From contig CAWKNX010000016.1 in NCBI GenBank assembly GCA_963851085.1, positions 372,001-436,000 of the forward strand: a stretch of 64,000 nt of DNA, written 5' to 3'. This stretch comes from DATFVJ01 sp963851085. Lineage in GTDB: Bacteria; Actinomycetota; Actinomycetes; Streptosporangiales; Streptosporangiaceae. Below the pieces are notes generated by a model. The model was not told the DNA's origin, made no database searches, and saw only the letters and a list, made by a program, of their open reading frames with translations. The translations under genes and the position numbers were made by a program. This document shows, one piece after another, positions 1 through 7,761 of this stretch (positions are counted from its first letter, which is position 1; the number at the start of each line of letters is the position of its first letter).

Positions 1-176
1 ACTCTCGGGTCCGTACTGCCGTCCTCCACGTAGCCGGAGACACCGAGCAGGCGCAGCGAACCCTCGCCGGGCCCCACCGAGCTCAGCGGCACCGGTTTCG
101 CCTGACCCGACAAGCTGGCGCACCCGGCGAGCAGCGCAAGCGCGGTCCCGAGCGCGGCCACACGCACGGTGCCCAC
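1..176 (-). CDS. ABC transporter solute-binding lipoprotein, N-terminal part (partial)
   Basis: Only the first ~58 codons lie in the window and the gene continues past its left edge. Reading leftwards from a GTG at 176, the product starts with a short basic stretch, a hydrophobic core and the lipobox LLAGC, so it should be a lipid-anchored extracellular protein. The mature part begins with a small-residue linker and then GEGSLRLLGVSGYVEDGSTD, which resembles the opening strand of spermidine/putrescine-type (PotD-like) solute-binding proteins of actinobacteria. GGGGA lies about 7 bases before the GTG. An in-frame ATG at 293 would add a repetitive leader and is less likely. The ligand is inferred only from the family. 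Confidence 0.6.
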   Translation of the reverse strand, partial: MGTVRVAALGTALALLAGCASLSGQAKPVPLSSVGPGEGSLRLLGVSGYVEDGSTDPR

Positions 177-186
177 CGCTGTCCCC

Positions 187-380
187 GGCGCGGCCGGGCG
201 GGCAGTCCCGGGTGCGGCCCGGTGCACGGTCCCCAGCGGGGCCGGGCGCGTGCTCCCGGGTGCGGCCCGGTGCACGGTCCCCAGCGCGGCCATACGCACG
301 GTGCCGGCCGCGGTCCCGGATGCGGCGCTGCGCGCGGTCCCGAGTACGGCGCTGCGCGCGGTCCCGAGCACGGCCCGGGC
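187..380. repeat. GC-rich degenerate tandem repeats (48-bp and 24-bp units)
   Basis: A 48-base unit containing TCCCGGGTGCGGCCCGGTGC occurs twice in tandem (near 206 and 254). It is followed by ~24-base units of the form GCGCTGCGCGCGGTCCCGAG. Every frame stays open by composition, so long reading frames here are not evidence of genes. The stretch lies directly upstream of the lipoprotein start. Nothing else was recognised between 177 and 575. Confidence 0.6.
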
Positions 381-575
381 GGCGAGTCCGGCCCGGCGGA
401 TGCCGAGTCCCGTGCGGCCCACGCGCGGCGTCCGCGCTGGGCGGCAAGCTCGCGGCCGCTTCCCTGTCCCCTCCACAGCAACCTGAGCCTAGCGGGTACG
501 GCCGATGTGGCGTTTACGGTCGGTTCCCTGGCCGACGCAGCGCGCTGAGGCGCGCCAAACGACGCGCTGATCCGC

Positions 576-854
576 TCATCGCAGGGAGGTGATCCGCCGG
601 GCGAGCGCGAAATCCTTACCGGTCAGCCCGCCCGCCGAGTGGGTCGAAAGGGTCAGTGTCACCCGGTTCCACTGAATCGTCATGTCCGGGTGGTGATTGG
701 CTTCCTCGGCCAGGTAACCGACTGCGCCCGCGAACAGCATCGCGGCGCGGAAGTCCTTGAGCTGTACCGTGGTGGCGATCTCGTTCCCGGAGCGGCTCCA
801 GTCCGGCAGCTCCGCCAGTTCTTGCGCGATGGCTTCCTCGCTCAGAATTTCCAT
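576..854 (-). CDS. 4a-hydroxytetrahydrobiopterin dehydratase (PCD/DCoH family)
   Basis: A protein of about 92 residues, normal for pterin-4a-carbinolamine dehydratases, which dehydrate 4a-hydroxy-tetrahydropterin during pterin recycling. The family signature EANHHPDM is present, with the two adjacent histidines that contact the pterin, followed by a matching strand TLTLSTHSAGGLTGKDFALA. The start is placed at the second methionine (MEILSEEA), because the five extra residues upstream are not conserved in the family. No aromatic amino-acid hydroxylase lies nearby, so its partner is unknown, as is common for actinobacterial copies. Confidence 0.85.
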   Translation of the reverse strand: MEILSEEAIAQELAELPDWSRSGNEIATTVQLKDFRAAMLFAGAVGYLAEEANHHPDMTIQWNRVTLTLSTHSAGGLTGKDFALARRITSLR

Positions 855-895
855 GCCTCTGCTATACACCCGCGCTCGCCATGGCGCCCCTGCGG

Positions 896-1062
896 CGCGC
901 GTTCGCGGGAGGTGGGGTGCGTTCGCGGAGGTGGGGTGCGTTCGCGGGAGGTGGCGCGGGAGGCCGACGCGGGAGGCCGGCGCAGGGGTGGCGCGGGCGG
1001 CGCAGCGCGGGCGGCGCAGCGTGAGCCGTGCGGCGTGAGCCGTGCGGCGTGAGCCGTGCGGC
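896..1062. repeat. Two short tandem repeats between PCD and HIT genes
   Basis: Units of about 19-20 bases (GCGTTCGCGGGAGGTGGGGT) are repeated roughly three times around 899-955. A 14-base unit GTGAGCCGTGCGGC is repeated about three times around 1020-1062, ending at the stop codon of the HIT gene. They fill most of the space between the two minus-strand genes. Confidence 0.6.
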
Positions 1063-1063
1063 G

Positions 1064-1504
1064 TCAGCGGTGCAGTGCCGCACGGAGCCGGTCCGCGTAG
1101 TCGCGTGCCTCATCCTCGCTTTCGTACTTGGTCCGCGGCCAGAAGAACCCGCGCAGGCCGTCCTTGCGGTTACGCGGCACGACGTGCACATGCAGGTGCG
1201 GCACGCTCTGGCTCACCCGGTTGTTCATCGCCACAAACGAGCCCGCGGCGCCCAGCCCTTCCTCCATCGCAGACGCGAGCCGCTTCGCCAGGGTGTAGAA
1301 CGGCCCGATACAGCCGTCCGGCAGGTCGGCGAACGTCGGCACATGCGCCCTCGGGATGAGCAGCGCGTGCCCCTTGAACACGGGCCGCGTATCGAGGAAT
1401 GCGAGGGCCATGCTGTCGTCGAGGACCACATGGGCCCGCCGCTGACCGCCGACGATTTCACAGAAAGCACACTCTGCCACAAACACACTCTGCCACCCGA
1501 CCAT
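1064..1504 (-). CDS. HIT-family nucleotide-binding hydrolase
   Basis: A histidine-triad protein of about 146 residues. The triad VPHLHVHVVPR is near the C terminus. The N-terminal part carries CAFCEIVGG and the LAFLDTRPVFKGHALLIPR strand typical of Hint/HinT-like proteins, which cleave phosphoramidates of AMP or related nucleotides. The start is set at MVGWQSVFVAECAFC; the longer upstream frame is arginine/proline-rich and unlike the family. It is transcribed away from gcvT across a 430-base gap. The substrate cannot be told from sequence. Confidence 0.85.
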   Translation of the reverse strand: MVGWQSVFVAECAFCEIVGGQRRAHVVLDDSMALAFLDTRPVFKGHALLIPRAHVPTFADLPDGCIGPFYTLAKRLASAMEEGLGAAGSFVAMNNRVSQSVPHLHVHVVPRNRKDGLRGFFWPRTKYESEDEARDYADRLRAALHR

Positions 1505-1937
1505 CGTGGCGGACGGCGGCACATCCGTTCTCCCGGGGCCCGGGAGAACGGACCGATACGGCCGGCGGAGGGGGCGCGCGGAGGATACGCGGAGGGATAC
1601 GGAGGCGCGCCGCAGACACCGGCGCGGATACGTCGGCAAGGGCCGAAAGCCGGGTTCCGGACCGGGCGCTGATAAGCTTTGCCGCGGCCGTAAACCCCGG
1701 TACGAATGGCGTACTGACGCTCCCGCCGCAGCCAGCCGCGGGCAAACAGGGGTTCGGGAGGAGCGCCCCTCGCAACGGCTTTCAGGGCAGCGCCCGGCGC
1801 GGGCGGTGCGGACAGCGCGGGCGGTGCGGGCGGTGCGGACAGCGCGGGCGGTGCGGCAGCCGGACAGTCAGAATCAGCGGATCGCGGCCCGCCAGGACAT
1901 GAGCCGACATAGGCCGATTTGAGTGGAGTTCCCGCAG
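1505..1937. other. Divergent intergenic region HIT / gcvT, no riboswitch recognised
   Basis: This region separates two divergent genes and should hold both promoters. A short tandem repeat (GCGGACAGCGCGGGCGGTGC and variants) lies at about 1805-1858. I looked for the paired aptamers of a glycine riboswitch upstream of gcvT and did not recognise them. The bases just before the gcvT ATG contain GGAG with 9-base spacing. Confidence 0.4.
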
Positions 1938-3200
1938 ATGACAGCGCCTGATACGACCGGAGACACAGCACACGCGGCGCCCGGCCCGTCGCCCACAGCC
2001 CAGGGTGCCCACGACGGCGGCCAGCAGGCCACCCCGCTGCTCGGGATGCACCAGCGGCTCGGCGCCACGCTCACCCCCTTCGCCGGCTGGCTGATGCCCC
2101 TGCGGTACGCGAGCGAGACCGCCGAGCACAACGCCGTCCGCACGGCGGCCGGGCTGTTCGACCTGTCGCACATGGGCGAGATCTCCGTCACCGGGCCCGG
2201 TGCCGGCGCGGCGCTCGACTACGCGCTCACCGGTCACCTATCCGCCGTCAGCCCCGGCCGCGCCCGCTACACCATGATCTGTGCACCCGACGGCGGGGTG
2301 CTCGACGACCTTGTCGTCTACCGGCTGGCGGACGACGAGTACCTGGTGGTGGCGAATGCGGCTAACGTCGCGGTCGTGCACGAGGAAATCACCCGCCGGG
2401 CCGCCGACCACGACGCTGCGGTCAGCGACAACTCGCTCGGCTACGCGCTCATCGCGATCCAGGGACCAAGCGCGTTCGCGATCCTGTCCCGCCGCCTTGA
2501 CTCCCTGGCCGGCCCCCCGCTCGCGGAACTGAAGTACTACGCGAGCCTGCGCGCCGTCGTCACCGGGATTCCCGTCCTGCTCGCCCGTACGGGTTACACG
2601 GGCGAGGACGGGTTCGAGCTGTTCTGCCGGCCGGACCAGGCGGCGGCCGTCTGGACCGCGCTCGCCGAGGCCGGCGTGAGTGACGGGCTCATCCCCGCCG
2701 GTCTTTCCGCTCGCGACACGCTCAGGCTCGAAGCCGGCATGCCGCTGTACGGCAACGAGCTCAGCCGGGACATGACGCCGTTCGAAGCCGGACTGGGGCG
2801 GGTCGTCAGGTTCGACAAGCCGGGTGACTTCGTGGGCCGTGAAGCTCTCGCGAGGCGCGCGGAGGCCGGGCCAACCAGCAGGCTGATCGGGCTCGTCAGC
2901 CGCTCACGCCGGATTCCGCGACACGGCTACCCGGTGCTGTTCGACGGCCAGGTGATCGGTACGGTAACAAGCGGCGCACCGTCGCCGACGCTCGGCAGGC
3001 CGATCGCCATGGCGTACGTCCGGCCGGACGCAGTGGCGGCGGTGGAGCCGATGCAGACAATCGATACCCCGGGATCAGCGCGCAGCGGTGTCGCCCATGG
3101 GGAGCCCGCGCCAGGCACGGGACGCCTCGCGGTCGATGTGCGCGGCCACGCCGAGCCGGCGGACTACGCTCAGTTGCCGTTCTACCGCAGGGCCAAGTGA
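1938..3200 (+). CDS. gcvT: Aminomethyltransferase, glycine cleavage T protein
   Basis: About 420 residues. GcvT transfers the methylene group from the aminomethyl-lipoyl H protein to tetrahydrofolate and releases ammonia. Family landmarks are in order: TPFAGWLMPLRY, GLFDLSHMGEI, GYTGEDGFELF, the RLEAGMPLYGNEL folate-binding stretch, and a C-terminal beta-barrel domain (RIPRHGYPV, GTVTSGAPSPTLG). An insertion rich in A/G/S/P (about residues 372-398) sits in the C-terminal domain and is not typical. The ATG at 1938 is preferred over a GTG 15 bases upstream because GGAG sits 9 bases before it. gcvH follows 22 bases downstream. Confidence 0.95.
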   Translation: MTAPDTTGDTAHAAPGPSPTAQGAHDGGQQATPLLGMHQRLGATLTPFAGWLMPLRYASETAEHNAVRTAAGLFDLSHMGEISVTGPGAGAALDYALTGHLSAVSPGRARYTMICAPDGGVLDDLVVYRLADDEYLVVANAANVAVVHEEITRRAADHDAAVSDNSLGYALIAIQGPSAFAILSRRLDSLAGPPLAELKYYASLRAVVTGIPVLLARTGYTGEDGFELFCRPDQAAAVWTALAEAGVSDGLIPAGLSARDTLRLEAGMPLYGNELSRDMTPFEAGLGRVVRFDKPGDFVGREALARRAEAGPTSRLIGLVSRSRRIPRHGYPVLFDGQVIGTVTSGAPSPTLGRPIAMAYVRPDAVAAVEPMQTIDTPGSARSGVAHGEPAPGTGRLAVDVRGHAEPADYAQLPFYRRAK

Positions 3201-3222
3201 GAACACAGGAGAGGCACCGGTC

Positions 3223-3615
3223 ATGACCGTTCCGGACGGGCTGCGCTATACCCCAGAACACGAATGGGTCGCCATCGACGGCACCATCGCGACAATCGGC
3301 ATCACCGCCCACGCTGCCGAGGCGCTCGGCGACATCGTCTACGTCTCAGCCCCCGCACTCGGGACGCAGGTGACGGCGAGCGAACCGTGCGGTGAGGTCG
3401 AATCGGTCAAATCGGTGAGCGACATCTATTCGCCCGTGGACGGCGAGGTGATTCAGGTCAACGACGGGATCGAGGACGATCCGGCGGTGGTGAACGCCGA
3501 TCCGTATGGAGAGGGGTGGCTGTTCAAGGTCCGGCTCGCGGGCGACGACGACGCTGAGCCGTCCGGCCTGCTCTCCCCCGACGAATACGCGCTGCTCACG
3601 CAGGACGAGGGCTGA
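3223..3615 (+). CDS. gcvH: Glycine cleavage system H protein
   Basis: A protein of 130 residues, the usual size. It carries the lipoyl group that shuttles the aminomethyl intermediate between the P, T and L proteins. The lipoylation site GEVESVKSVSDIYSP gives Lys63. The N terminus YTPEHEWV and the C-terminal GEGWLFKV strand are standard. The start at 3223 has AGGAG about 10 bases upstream and lies 22 bases after gcvT, so the two are probably cotranscribed. gcvP is not in the window. Confidence 0.95.
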   Translation: MTVPDGLRYTPEHEWVAIDGTIATIGITAHAAEALGDIVYVSAPALGTQVTASEPCGEVESVKSVSDIYSPVDGEVIQVNDGIEDDPAVVNADPYGEGWLFKVRLAGDDDAEPSGLLSPDEYALLTQDEG

Positions 3616-3617
3616 CC

Positions 3618-3636
3618 GCCCGCCCCGGCGGCGGGC
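3618..3636. terminator. Small GC hairpin after gcvH
   Basis: GCCCGCC and GGCGGGC form a 7-bp stem with a 5-base loop immediately after the gcvH stop. There is no T run. It lies in the 179-base gap between the convergent gcvH and glyA and may help end gcvTH transcription. Confidence 0.35.
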
Positions 3637-3794
3637 CGCTTGGCCGCAGAATTCGCAAGATTGTCCCGAACGGCGGTGCCGGGAGCGCCGATCATGAAAC
3701 TGCGGGCGCGACCGGGGTTCCCGGGTTCCGCGCTGGTATTGCCCGAACGGCTGTCGCGCAGCACGGCGCTGCCGCGCGACGCGGTGACGGTTGG

Positions 3795-5066
3795 CTACAC
3801 CCTGATCCCGGGTGCGGGGAAGCCGGCGGTCAGGTCGCGCACCTGGCCGCGCACCTTCTCGATGATGTTCTCGTCCTCAACGCCGACGGCCCGGACAACC
3901 TCATCGATCCAGCCCGCGATCGTCCGCATCTGCGCCGGTCCCATGCCCCTGCTCGTCACGGCGGGAGTGCCGATCCGCAGCCCGCTCGGATTGAACGGCT
4001 TGCGCGGATCGAAGGGCACCGTGTTGTAGTTGGTCACGATCCCGGCGCGGTCGAGCGCCTTGGCCGCTGGCTTGCCGGGGACGTTCTTGTTGGTCAGGTC
4101 GATGAGAATCAGGTGATTGTCGGTCCCGCCCGACACAAGCTCGAAGCCGCGGGCGAGCAATTCGTCGGCGAGCGCCTGGGCGTTGACGACGACCTGTTGC
4201 GCATATTCACGGAAAGCCGGCTGCGCGGCCTCGTGCAACGCCACGGCGATCGCGGCTGTCGTGTGGTTGTGCGGACCGCCCTGCAGGCCGGGGAAAACGG
4301 CCTTGTCGAGCGGCTGTCCCAATTCCGGCCGGCCCGCCATGAGCATGGCGCCGCGTGGCCCACGCAAGGTCTTGTGCGTTGTGGTGCTGATGATATCGGC
4401 GTGGCCCACCGGGGACGGGTGAACGCCACCGACCACGAGCCCCGCCACATGCGCGATGTCTGCCACGAGCAGCGCGTCGACCTCGTGCGCGATCTCACCG
4501 AACCCCGCGAAATCGACAATGCGCGGTATCGCGGTGCCGCCGCAGAAGATGACCTTCGGCCGCTCGGCCCTGGCGATGTCGCGGACCTCGTCGAGGTCCA
4601 CGCGGCCGGTTTCTTTGCGCACCGGGTACTGGACGGGCCGGAACCAGCGCCCGGTGACAGAGACGTTCCAGCCGTGGGTCAGGTGCCCGCCCATGGGCAG
4701 CGCCATTCCCATCACGGTGTCGCCGGGCTCCAGGAAGGCAAGATATATCGCCAGGTTCCCAGGTGAGCCCGAGTACGGCTGCACATTGGCGTGCGGAACC
4801 CCGAACAGGCCCTTGGCGCGCTCCACGGCGAGCCTCTCCACCTGGTCGACGACCTGCTGGCCTTCGTAATAGCGGCGATCGGGATAACCCTCTGAATACT
4901 TGTTTGTCAGCACAGAAGCCGTCGCCTCGAGCACGGCCTGAGAGGCGTAATTCTCCGAGGGGATCAGCCGGATCGTCTGATCCTGGAGGCGTGACTCCTC
5001 GGTGAGGAGGCGCTCAAGCTCCGGATCTGTCTCGGGCAGAGAAACGCGTTGCCACAAATCTGTCAT
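3795..5066 (-). CDS. glyA: Serine hydroxymethyltransferase
   Basis: A 423-residue PLP enzyme interconverting serine + tetrahydrofolate with glycine + methylene-tetrahydrofolate. Full-length landmarks are present: IRLIPSENYASQAVLEA, NKYSEGYPDRRYYEGQ, SGSPGNLAIY, and the PLP lysine in STTTHKTLRGPRG (Lys232). Some segments (CGGTAIPR, VADIAHVAGLVVGGVHPSP) differ from the commonest GlyA form and suggest a divergent SHMT subgroup. It converges with gcvT-gcvH, so glycine cleavage and serine synthesis are physically linked. A divergent PLP aldolase starts 330 bases beyond its start. Confidence 0.93.
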   Translation of the reverse strand: MTDLWQRVSLPETDPELERLLTEESRLQDQTIRLIPSENYASQAVLEATASVLTNKYSEGYPDRRYYEGQQVVDQVERLAVERAKGLFGVPHANVQPYSGSPGNLAIYLAFLEPGDTVMGMALPMGGHLTHGWNVSVTGRWFRPVQYPVRKETGRVDLDEVRDIARAERPKVIFCGGTAIPRIVDFAGFGEIAHEVDALLVADIAHVAGLVVGGVHPSPVGHADIISTTTHKTLRGPRGAMLMAGRPELGQPLDKAVFPGLQGGPHNHTTAAIAVALHEAAQPAFREYAQQVVVNAQALADELLARGFELVSGGTDNHLILIDLTNKNVPGKPAAKALDRAGIVTNYNTVPFDPRKPFNPSGLRIGTPAVTSRGMGPAQMRTIAGWIDEVVRAVGVEDENIIEKVRGQVRDLTAGFPAPGIRV

Positions 5067-5172
5067 TCAACCGCACCGCCTCAGCCATCACATCGCGCCC
5101 GTCGCAGCGCGTGACAGCCTACCCCGCGTGCGAGCCGGCAGTCGAGGCGGCTCCGTGCTGCGCCGGTTACCC

Positions 5173-5222
5173 CTGCGATGGCCCGTTGCTGGGGCAATTA
5201 CCTCGGCAACGGGCCATCGCAG
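5173..5222. repeat. Perfect 17-bp inverted repeat between divergent glyA and PLP aldolase
   Basis: Arms 5173-5189 (CTGCGATGGCCCGTTGC) and 5206-5222 are exact reverse complements around a 16-base loop. The element lies between two divergent start codons, with no T run after it, so a normal terminator role is unlikely. It may be an operator, an mRNA leader hairpin or a mobile palindrome. The rest of 5067-5394 shows no gene. Confidence 0.7.
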
Positions 5223-5394
5223 AGACTGTAGAACGCGGAGCGGGGCGCCACGGGCGCTCGGCGAGGTCGCGCCGGATGGCAACGGCTTCCTCGGTGGCGA
5301 TGGGGGCGTCTTCGCGCTGTGCGGGCACCGGCAGCACAGGCCGGGCCGGCCGAGCACTGTTTCGCGCTATCCAGCCCTGTGGCAGGCTGCCTGC

Positions 5395-6591
5395 ATGGAT
5401 GTCCGGCAGCGATACGATGCCGCCACAGCCGGCCTGCAGCCGCCGTTCGCGATCGTCGACCTCGCGGCGCTGCGGCGCAACGCCGCCGACCTGGCGCGCC
5501 GCGCCGCGGGCAAGCCGATCAGGGTCGCGAGCAAGTCCGTGCGCTGCCGCGCGCTGCTCACCGAGGTCCTGCGGTCGCCGGGCTTCAGCGGGATCATGGC
5601 CTTCACTCTCCCCGAGGCCCTCGGGCTTGCGCGCACCCACACCAGCGACAACATCCTCGTCGCCTACCCGACCGTCGACAGCGACGCGCTCGCGCAGCTC
5701 GCGGCGGCCCCGGACTGCTCGCGCGCCATCACGGTCATGGTGGACGCCGCCGAGCACCTCGACATGATCGAGAAGGCGGTGGCGGGCACGCCCGACCCGC
5801 GGCCCGTCCGGGTGTGTATCGACCTGGACACCGGTTTCAGCGCGCTGCGCGGCCTATTTCGCGCGGGCGCACGCCGGTCGCCGATCCGCACACCGGCCCA
5901 GGCGGCGGAGCTCGCACGGAACATCACGGGCAGGACCGCGCTCACGCTGACCGGCCTGATGGCGTACGAGGCGCAGATCGCGGGTGTCGGTGACAACCCG
6001 GCAGGCCGGCCGCTCTACGCCCGGGCCGTCCAGGTAATGCAGCGGAGGTCGGGCGCCGAGCTCGCGCAGCGGCGCGCCGCGATCGTCGCCGCGGTGCGCG
6101 ACGTGGCGCCGCTGGAGTTCGTCAATGGCGGCGGCACCGGATCGGTGGAGAAAACGGCCGCAGAGGACGCGGTGACCGAGATCGGCGCCGGGTCGGGGCT
6201 ATACCACCCGACGCTCTTCGACAGCTACCGCGGTTTCCTGGGCCAGCCCGCGGCGCTTTTCGCGCTGCCGATCGTCCGCCGCCCGGGCCCGGGCGTAGTC
6301 ACCGCGCTCGGTGGCGGCTATGTGGCGTCCGGGCCGGCCAACGCGAGCAGGCTGCCCCGGCCGTTCCTGCCCGCCGGGCTTCGCCTGGACAAAGATGAGG
6401 GCGCGGGGGAAGTGCAGACTCCGCTCCTCGGGCCGCCCGCGGCCGGGCTGCGCATCGGCGACAGGGTCTGGCTGCGGCACGCCAAGGCCGGTGAGTTGTG
6501 CGAGCATTTCGGGCAGTTGCACCTCATCGAGGGTGACCGGGTCACGTCGACGGTGCCGACCTACCGAGGCGAGGGCAAGACGTTCCTATGA
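5395..6591 (+). CDS. D-threonine aldolase-like / amino acid deaminase-aldolase PLP enzyme
   Basis: About 398 residues with an alanine-racemase-type N-terminal barrel followed by a DSD1-type C-terminal domain, the architecture of D-threonine aldolases and D-serine dehydratase-like enzymes. The expected PLP lysine is Lys47 in RVASKSVRC. The glycine-rich phosphate-binding stretch VNGGGTGSVE is present, and the C-terminal WLRHAKAGELCEHF has the His/Cys pair expected for the metal site. The chosen ATG (MDVRQRYDAA) is the first sensible start; the upstream frame is low-complexity. The exact substrate, a D-3-hydroxy amino acid or another D-amino acid, is not determined by the sequence. Confidence 0.8.
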   Translation: MDVRQRYDAATAGLQPPFAIVDLAALRRNAADLARRAAGKPIRVASKSVRCRALLTEVLRSPGFSGIMAFTLPEALGLARTHTSDNILVAYPTVDSDALAQLAAAPDCSRAITVMVDAAEHLDMIEKAVAGTPDPRPVRVCIDLDTGFSALRGLFRAGARRSPIRTPAQAAELARNITGRTALTLTGLMAYEAQIAGVGDNPAGRPLYARAVQVMQRRSGAELAQRRAAIVAAVRDVAPLEFVNGGGTGSVEKTAAEDAVTEIGAGSGLYHPTLFDSYRGFLGQPAALFALPIVRRPGPGVVTALGGGYVASGPANASRLPRPFLPAGLRLDKDEGAGEVQTPLLGPPAAGLRIGDRVWLRHAKAGELCEHFGQLHLIEGDRVTSTVPTYRGEGKTFL

Positions 6592-7149
6592 CCCAGTGGG
6601 CTGTAAGAGGAGTGTTCTACGGCTCTGTCGTCCACGACAACGTCCAGGCAGGCACCTCGCGGCGTTGTCGTCGTCGCGCGCAGGAATCACTACGCGCTCC
6701 TCGAAGACAAGCAGGGCCTTGCGGTGCACCCACCTGGACCCCGTTCGCTCCCCTAACAGACCACCAGGAAGACTCCGGCCGTGCGTCGCCGACTTTGGGC
6801 GCGGTATTCCGCACATCTGCTGCGTTCCGGCGGTCATGATGTCGCCATGACCGCGGCCTGGGCGGCCCTGCTCGGCGCCGTGGCATCGACACCCCCGCGG
6901 AAGGTCCCCGGGGAGCGGTCCACGGGGCAATACCGCTGCGGGGGATCGCGGGGGGCGGTCCCCGCGCGGGGCGGGACTCCCGCAGAGAGCTCCGTGGGGA
7001 ACCGGCCCCCTGGGCAATGCTCCTGCGGGGACCCGGGGTGACCGCTCGTCCGTGGGCAGCGGGCGAACAAAGTGTTAGCGGCAGCGCGCGGCGTGACCCG
7101 CCGATGCAGAAAGCCGCTGATGCCGAGGGTCGACGGGAATCGTGCGCCC
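6592..7149. other. Non-coding stretch with diverged direct repeat
   Basis: No recognisable gene. About 6910-6950 and 6989-7035 are diverged copies of one another (each ends in a GGGCAAT-containing, CTGCGGGG-like segment), and the whole stretch is rich in GGTCCCC/GGGGACC half-sites. On the minus strand, 6640-6740 reads as a protein-like fragment (KALLVFEERVVIPARDDD), but it has no supporting start, length or family match, so it is not called. Confidence 0.4.
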
Positions 7150-7206
7150 TTCATGATCGCGGTAACTTGACTGCGGTATTCGCGGAAAACTTACCGTGAT
7201 CATGAA
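7150..7206. repeat. Dispersed palindrome, copy 1
   Basis: Left arm TTCATGATCGCGGTAACTT at 7150-7168 and right arm at 7188-7206 form a 19-bp stem with two mismatches around a 19-base loop. The right arm ends next to the stop codon of the DUF3618 gene. This is the first of six copies in the window (others at 16349, 38945, 41285/42893, 51641 and 56232). Confidence 0.85.
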
Positions 7207-7208
7207 AG

Positions 7209-7463
7209 CTAGCGGCGCCTGCGCCAGATCACGAACGCCGCGACGCCCGCGACGACGACCGCGACCCCTACGCCGACGACCACCGGGTCGATCCGTGCGG
7301 CCTCGGCGCGCGCCCTGGTCACGGCGCGCCTGGCCGCCTTCGTCGGGTTCACGCGGTCCGCGATGGTGTCGATGGTGCGCGCGAGCTCCTCACGGGTTCG
7401 CTCGATCTCTTTCTCGAGCGCGTCCGGATCGCGCACCGCGAGCGATGTTTCCGCGTCAGCCAC
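7209..7463 (-). CDS. Small DUF3618 membrane protein
   Basis: An 84-residue protein. Residues 13-50 match the DUF3618 helix pattern (DALEKEIERTREELARTIDT then IADRVNPTKAARR). A single hydrophobic helix follows at about residues 61-79 and the protein ends in WRRRR, consistent with a tail-anchored membrane protein with its N-terminal helix in the cytoplasm. Function is not established for the family. Its stop is 2-3 bases from dispersed palindrome copy 1, which may act as its terminator. Confidence 0.8.
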   Translation of the reverse strand: MADAETSLAVRDPDALEKEIERTREELARTIDTIADRVNPTKAARRAVTRARAEAARIDPVVVGVGVAVVVAGVAAFVIWRRRR

Positions 7464-7540
7464 CCTGGCTCCCCTTCCCTGCCCTCACTGCGCCTGGTGA
7501 TCAGTGTGTCAGGTCTGCGGCGACTTTCGCGCATCGGTCT

Positions 7541-7625
7541 CGTTCCGGGTGCGCCGGTGCCGGCGCACCCGGAACGATTCAGAACACACCGGTGGTCCCC
7601 CGGCGCACTCGCCGGGGGACCACCG
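7541..7625 (-). terminator. Tandem strong hairpins downstream of xylA
   Basis: Two adjacent hairpins: arms 7541-7557 / 7560-7576 (17 bp, perfect, CGTTCCGGGTGCGCCGG on the left) and arms 7590-7605 / 7610-7625 (16 bp, perfect, 4-base loop). They lie about 140 bases downstream of the xylA stop and before the DUF3618 start, so they most likely end transcription of the sugar operon. Neither has a T run, which is common for actinobacterial terminators. Confidence 0.7.
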
Positions 7626-7761
7626 TCGGCACGCGTGACAGCCCGGGGCCGCCCCCGCGCATCTTGCCGCCCAGGTATCAGTGATCCACAGGCTGCTCGT
7701 GCCACCCAGCGGCAGCCGTTAAGGACAAGACGTTCTGGTCGCCCGGACAGCGGCGATGTGA

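Noticed and set aside
83..481. Minus-strand frame with Trp-Pro-Arg-rich repeats
   Set aside because: Product of the 48-bp/24-bp repeats in another frame; the lipoprotein start is in a different frame.
1640..1937. Possible glycine riboswitch before gcvT
   Set aside because: I looked for the conserved tandem aptamer features and did not see them; only short tandem repeats are present.
6640..6760. Protein-like minus-strand fragment KALLVFEERVVIPARDDD
   Set aside because: Too short, no start, no recognised family; may be chance or a very old remnant.
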